Assembly (NCBI GenBank): GCA_947258805.1
Contig: CAMYJV010000159.1
Location: 1-9,467, forward strand
DNA: 9,467 nucleotides
Source: an uncultured Gammaproteobacteria bacterium
GTDB lineage: Bacteria > Pseudomonadota > Gammaproteobacteria > GCA-2729495
Direction of reading: 5' to 3'
The notes below the pieces were generated by a model. That model made no database searches and was not told the DNA's origin. It worked only from the letters and a program-made list of their open reading frames with translations. The translations under genes and the position numbers were made by a program. Every line of letters begins with the position of its first letter. Position 1 is the first letter of the stretch. Below, piece after piece: positions 6,470 through 9,467 of the stretch.

Positions 6470-8349
6470 CGGTCGTCACTCCCGCGATCGGCCACCGTGC
6501 CGTTGGCGCGGTCGTAGATCGTGGCGAGCGCGAAGCGGGCCTGGATGCGATAGGTGGCCAGACGTTCTTTCTGGGCTTCCAGTTCCCGCACCGCGAACAG
6601 TTGCAGCGCGGTTTCCTGCCCGCCGAGGGCGGACATCACGCTGCCCTGCACGGCCGCAAGGCGAGGACTCAGGGCCGCGATGCGTTCGCGATAGGCGTCG
6701 AGTTCGGTCGGGATGCTGTCGCGGGCGGCGTACACGTCGGCCGCCCGACGATCCGCTTCCGCCAGCGCGTCATCCAGGGCCACGATTTCACGCCGCTGCT
6801 GCCACAGGCGCAGGCGATACTCGCGGTCGAGCTTCCACTGCAGCAGGCCTTTCAGCACGCGCTGCTTGTCGCGGGCTTCGGCTGCCCGAGGATCGGACCA
6901 GGCAGGACTCCGCTCCACTTCGGTCAGCAGGTCCCACTGCTGGCGTTCCGTGGCGTCGGCCAGGCCGGCGATGTCGCGCGTCGCCGCGATCTCGTTCACT
7001 CGCGCCATCATTGCGTCGCGCTGGGCGTGCATGGCCTCGAGGTCTACATCGGTCAGGCGCGCCTCGATGGGCGGCATGCGTTTGGCATAGGCCACCGCCC
7101 GCGTGTCGACCATGTCTTTGAAGGCCGACATCTTTTCCTTCCAGTCTTCCAGGTGGTTGTACAGGGCCAGCAGGTCGCGGTAGTTGCGCAGCCCGTCCTG
7201 GAAAGTGTGATCGGCAACCAGGTGATACAGGTAACGGGCATCCTCTGTGCTCGGCACCGCGTTCAGCTGCCAGTACCAGCGTCCGATTTCCGGGTCGTCT
7301 GCGTCCAGCAAGGCCGGCACCAGCTCGCCGCTGCGGGCGCGCGCAATGGCGTTATCCAGGCGACCCACTTCCGCATCGAAGGCGCCCAGCGCTGCCAGGT
7401 ACGCGTCGACCGCCGAGCCGTGGGCGTCGAGACTGCCGTACGCAAAGGGCACCGCCAGCAGCGACTCCTGAACCGCGCTGTCGAGCAGGTCGCGGTCGCG
7501 CAGTTCCAGCCACGGCACCAGCGCGCGGCGGTACTCTGCCTGCAGCGCGTCGGCCCAACCGACGCCGAGCAAGGCCTTGTTCGAGAAGGGCCCGAGCACC
7601 CGCACGCGTTCCAGGGCCTCGCGAGCGGTCGCCGGGTCGCCAGCCTGCAGCCACGCGTAGCCGAGGGCGAGGTTCGCCTTGTCGCGCAGGCTCTCCAGTT
7701 CGGGTGTTGGCGCCGACATCTTGCCGACGCGAGTCAATGCGCGGGAGCCGGCCTCGAGATCTTCGCTGCGCACCTGCGCCACACCGAGGTTGTAGCGGGC
7801 GTAGGCGGTCCAGTCGTCCGGCCCTTTCCAGCGGTCGAGCACTTCGGCCGCCTCGTCGTAGCGGCCCTGGCCCATCAGGCTTTGCGCGAGCATCAACGGG
7901 TATTCGTCGGCCAGGTTGGGTGGCAGCTTGCCGCCCACCTGGCGCAGGGCCGCTTCGGCCTCGGCAAAATGCGCGCGCTGGTAACGAACCTTGCCGAGAT
8001 AGAACCAGGCGCGGTCACGGATGGCACGCTCGTCCACCTGCTGCAGGAGTTCGTTGAATATCCGGCCCGCGTCGCGGTGCTGCCCATATTCCAGGTATAG
8101 GCCACCCAGCAGCAACTCGGCGTCTACCTCGTGATTGCTGACCCGGCCCTGGGCCTGGGCCGCCATCAGGTGTGTCAGGGCCGTGAACGCGTCGCGCTGG
8201 TAGAAGTGAAACAGGACCTCGCCGTAGTACGGGTCGCGCACTTCCAGGCCGTCGGGCTTCCGTGCCCAGCCTGGTGCCGCAAAGAGCAACAGGGCCGCGG
8301 CCAAAATAGCCGCGGCCCGTGCCCGTCGGTCACCCCAGGGAAGTCGCAT
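6466..8349 (-). CDS. Periplasmic TPR and coiled-coil protein, 627 aa
   Basis: A secreted helical repeat protein. It has a classic signal peptide (Arg-rich start, AAAILAAALLLFAAPGWA, cut near residue 29), then DPYYGEVLFHFYQRDAFTAL (39-58), a motif that looks like the conserved opening of this TPR family. TPR-like units follow to about residue 285: YLEYGQHRDAGRIFNELLQQ, AWFYLGKVRYQRAHFAEAEA and ANLALGYAWLQAGDPATARE. The middle part (about 285-400) is less regular. The C-terminal third (about 410-600) is charged, Glu/Arg/Gln-rich and probably long helices or coiled coil. There is no cysteine. The ATG at 8347-8349 lies 3 nt after the upstream stop with GGGAG 6 nt before it. Its stop overlaps the next TPR gene by 4 nt, so the two are probably made together and may bind each other (inference). 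No enzymatic motif is visible. Confidence 0.9.
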   Translation of the reverse strand: MRLPWGDRRARAAAILAAALLLFAAPGWARKPDGLEVRDPYYGEVLFHFYQRDAFTALTHLMAAQAQGRVSNHEVDAELLLGGLYLEYGQHRDAGRIFNELLQQVDERAIRDRAWFYLGKVRYQRAHFAEAEAALRQVGGKLPPNLADEYPLMLAQSLMGQGRYDEAAEVLDRWKGPDDWTAYARYNLGVAQVRSEDLEAGSRALTRVGKMSAPTPELESLRDKANLALGYAWLQAGDPATAREALERVRVLGPFSNKALLGVGWADALQAEYRRALVPWLELRDRDLLDSAVQESLLAVPFAYGSLDAHGSAVDAYLAALGAFDAEVGRLDNAIARARSGELVPALLDADDPEIGRWYWQLNAVPSTEDARYLYHLVADHTFQDGLRNYRDLLALYNHLEDWKEKMSAFKDMVDTRAVAYAKRMPPIEARLTDVDLEAMHAQRDAMMARVNEIAATRDIAGLADATERQQWDLLTEVERSPAWSDPRAAEARDKQRVLKGLLQWKLDREYRLRLWQQRREIVALDDALAEADRRAADVYAARDSIPTELDAYRERIAALSPRLAAVQGSVMSALGGQETALQLFAVRELEAQKERLATYRIQARFALATIYDRANGTVADRGSDDR

Positions 8350-8352
8350 CCG

Positions 8353-8919
8353 CTACTCCCACTCCCTCACAAAAAACTCTGGCTGCTGCTTGATCTCCCG
8401 GTCGGTGATCTGCAGTTCCACAAACTTCGCGCCAATGTCCTTGTTGAAACTCATCGACGCGCCGCGCTTGTACTCACGTCCCTGGGGACCGAGCCCGGTA
8501 AATACCGCCACCAGCTCATGCTCGCCGGTCTTCACGTTGCCAAGGAACAGCTGGTGCACGCCGCCGCGATGCAGGGCCTCCACCTCGCGCTTCGTGTACA
8601 GGTAGTTGCCGACTTTCTTGCCGTCGAGCTTCAGCTGCACCGAGTCCAGGTCGAAGAACTCGCCGATGTCCATGGACACGAACACCGCAACCTGGGTGTT
8701 GGCCGGAAACAGCAGCTCTTCCTCCAGCAGGAACAGCTCGCGGTTCAGGTTCAGCACTTCGGCCTTCAGGTCCTGCACTTCCTCGTCGAGAACCGGTGCG
8801 GCGTCGTCCGGCGCGGGTGCGACCGTTTCTGCGCCCAGGGGCAGCGCGAGCATTAGCAGCGCGGCGCACCAGCCGGCGATGCGATAGTGAGTCGAGGGTT
8901 GCTTCTTGCACATGGTCAT
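8353..8919 (-). CDS. Secreted protein of unknown function with coiled coil and beta-rich domain, 188 aa
   Basis: No named family is certain. It has a signal peptide (to about Ala30, ALPLGAET), then an acidic linker. A short leucine/glutamate coiled coil follows (about 45-70, LKAEVLNLNRELFLLEEELL), then a region of alternating beta strands (about 74-173): TQVAVFVSMDIGEFFDLDSV, VQLKLDGKKVGNYLY, HQLFLGNVKTGEHELVAVF and a last strand near FVELQI. The strand pattern with 'GEHELVAVFTG' is like small carbohydrate- or protein-binding beta-sandwich/PEGA-type folds, but this is only a shape argument. Both cysteines lie in the signal peptide region. The ATG at 8917-8919 overlaps the redoxin stop by 1 nt (TGATG); an in-frame ATG two codons on (8911-8913) has better spacing from AAGG. 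The coiled coil suggests oligomerisation. It always reads with the TPR genes here, so a structural envelope role is likely. Confidence 0.85.
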   Translation of the reverse strand: MTMCKKQPSTHYRIAGWCAALLMLALPLGAETVAPAPDDAAPVLDEEVQDLKAEVLNLNRELFLLEEELLFPANTQVAVFVSMDIGEFFDLDSVQLKLDGKKVGNYLYTKREVEALHRGGVHQLFLGNVKTGEHELVAVFTGLGPQGREYKRGASMSFNKDIGAKFVELQITDREIKQQPEFFVREWE

Positions 8920-9467
8920 CAGCCTTGGTCAGTGAGCGGGCCGAAATCGGCCAGTAGTGATTCCAGTTCAGCGGTATAAATCTGCGTGTCCTTGCCGCGA
9001 TAACCCTCGTGCACATGGCGCACCTGGCCGGCCGGGTCGATGAGCACGGTCAGCGGCATCTTGCCGGGGTCGTAGAGCTTCGCGACGCGCTTCTTCTCGT
9101 CCACCAGCACAGGGAAATCCAGCTGCATGTCCCGCGCCATCTCTTCTACGCGATGCCGGTGCTTGTCGATGCTGACGCTCAGCACCTTCAGGCCCTGGGC
9201 CCCGTACTGCTCCTGGATCGCATCCAGCTTCAGCAACTGGTCACGGCAGTCGCCGCAACGCAGGGCCCAGAACGTGAGAATCACCACGCTGCCCTGGTAT
9301 TCACTGAGACGCTGGTTGCTGCCGTCGAGACTCTTCAGGACGAAATCGGGGGCCGCCTCGCCTTCCAGGCTGCGACCGGCGGTTGCCGGCCACGCAAGGA
9401 ACAGGCACAACAGCAGGGCCGCGAATGCCCCGCCACGCGCAACACGTTTTGTCGCCTGGCTGCCGTC
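8919..9467 (-). CDS. Periplasmic redoxin (TlpA/AhpC-TSA-like thioredoxin fold), 5' end cut by window
   Basis: A thioredoxin-fold thiol oxidoreductase, exported to the periplasm. The frame is open to the window edge, and a TTG at 9408-9410 would be a poor start because it falls inside a signal peptide. Extending the frame gives KRVARGGAFAALLLCLFLAW then PATAG, a full Sec signal with probable cleavage at ATA-G. No ATG, GTG or better start is in frame upstream, so the true start lies beyond 9467. The mature part has APDFVLKSLDG, a strand VVILTFWAL, active site CGDC (codons 9255-9257 and 9246-9248), SVSIDKH, and the cis-Pro loop GKMPLTVLIDPAG. This is the redoxin/TlpA order of elements. The usual WCxPC is changed: Arg before the first Cys and Asp instead of Pro. 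It likely reduces or isomerises cysteines in envelope proteins; the operon partners are candidate substrates. Confidence 0.9.
   Translation of the reverse strand, partial: DGSQATKRVARGGAFAALLLCLFLAWPATAGRSLEGEAAPDFVLKSLDGSNQRLSEYQGSVVILTFWALRCGDCRDQLLKLDAIQEQYGAQGLKVLSVSIDKHRHRVEEMARDMQLDFPVLVDEKKRVAKLYDPGKMPLTVLIDPAGQVRHVHEGYRGKDTQIYTAELESLLADFGPLTDQG

Noticed and set aside
5117..8100. Two long plus-strand open frames (5117-6517 and 6601-8100)
   Set aside because: Both mirror TPR genes on the minus strand. Their length comes from the rarity of stops in the complement of GC-rich codons, and no ribosome binding site or domain supports them.
8919..9410. TTG at 9408-9410 as the real start of the redoxin
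   Set aside because: It falls in the middle of a signal peptide whose basic start and hydrophobic core lie further upstream in the same open frame, so the gene starts beyond the window.

Overview
The window is one GC-rich, tightly packed, single-strand gene block. Ten genes all read on the minus strand, from high to low coordinates, and most junctions overlap by 1-29 nt or have gaps of 3-7 nt. The only sizeable gap is 57 nt (2606-2662). I see no rRNA, tRNA, CRISPR array, insertion sequence, phage gene or plus-strand gene. Base composition, GTG starts, the lipobox and periplasmic signal peptides fit a GC-rich Gram-negative bacterium. The gene set (AgmX/PglI-domain protein, one ExbB, two ExbDs, TPR proteins, redoxin) is one I associate with environmental Gammaproteobacteria; that taxonomic placement is inference.

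Layout in transcription order: (1) a periplasmic redoxin with a CGDC active site, cut at its 5' end by the window edge (8919-9467); (2) a secreted 188-aa protein with a short coiled coil and a probable beta-rich domain (8353-8919); (3) a secreted 627-aa TPR protein (6466-8349); (4) an 897-aa TPR protein (3776-6469); (5) a 221-aa TPR lipoprotein carrying a CxxC motif (3139-3804); (6) a 158-aa secreted protein of unknown function (2663-3139); (7) a 57-nt gap with hairpins, a T7 tract and a very strong Shine-Dalgarno; (8) ExbB/TolQ/MotA-type channel protein (1955-2605); (9) and (10) two ExbD/TolR-type proteins (1452-1958, 915-1448); (11) a TonB-like protein with an N-terminal membrane anchor, a Pro/Glu/Lys-rich linker and an AgmX/PglI C-terminal domain (1-907), cut at its 3' end by the window edge.

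Reading them together (inference): the ExbB-ExbD-ExbD set is an inner-membrane proton-driven motor. The AgmX/PglI protein is the TonB-like transducer that reaches through the periplasm. The TPR proteins, one of them a probable outer-membrane lipoprotein, are the periplasmic and outer-membrane partners. There is no TonB-dependent receptor, Tol/Pal gene or obvious substrate gene here. The arrangement recalls the Agl/Glt trans-envelope gliding machinery of Myxococcus (AglRQS motor, AgmX/GltJ) but with a different accessory set, so the job of this machine is open. The most notable details are an ExbD pair in which one member has Asn where the proton-carrying Asp normally sits, and cysteines confined to a few periplasmic proteins encoded alongside a redoxin.
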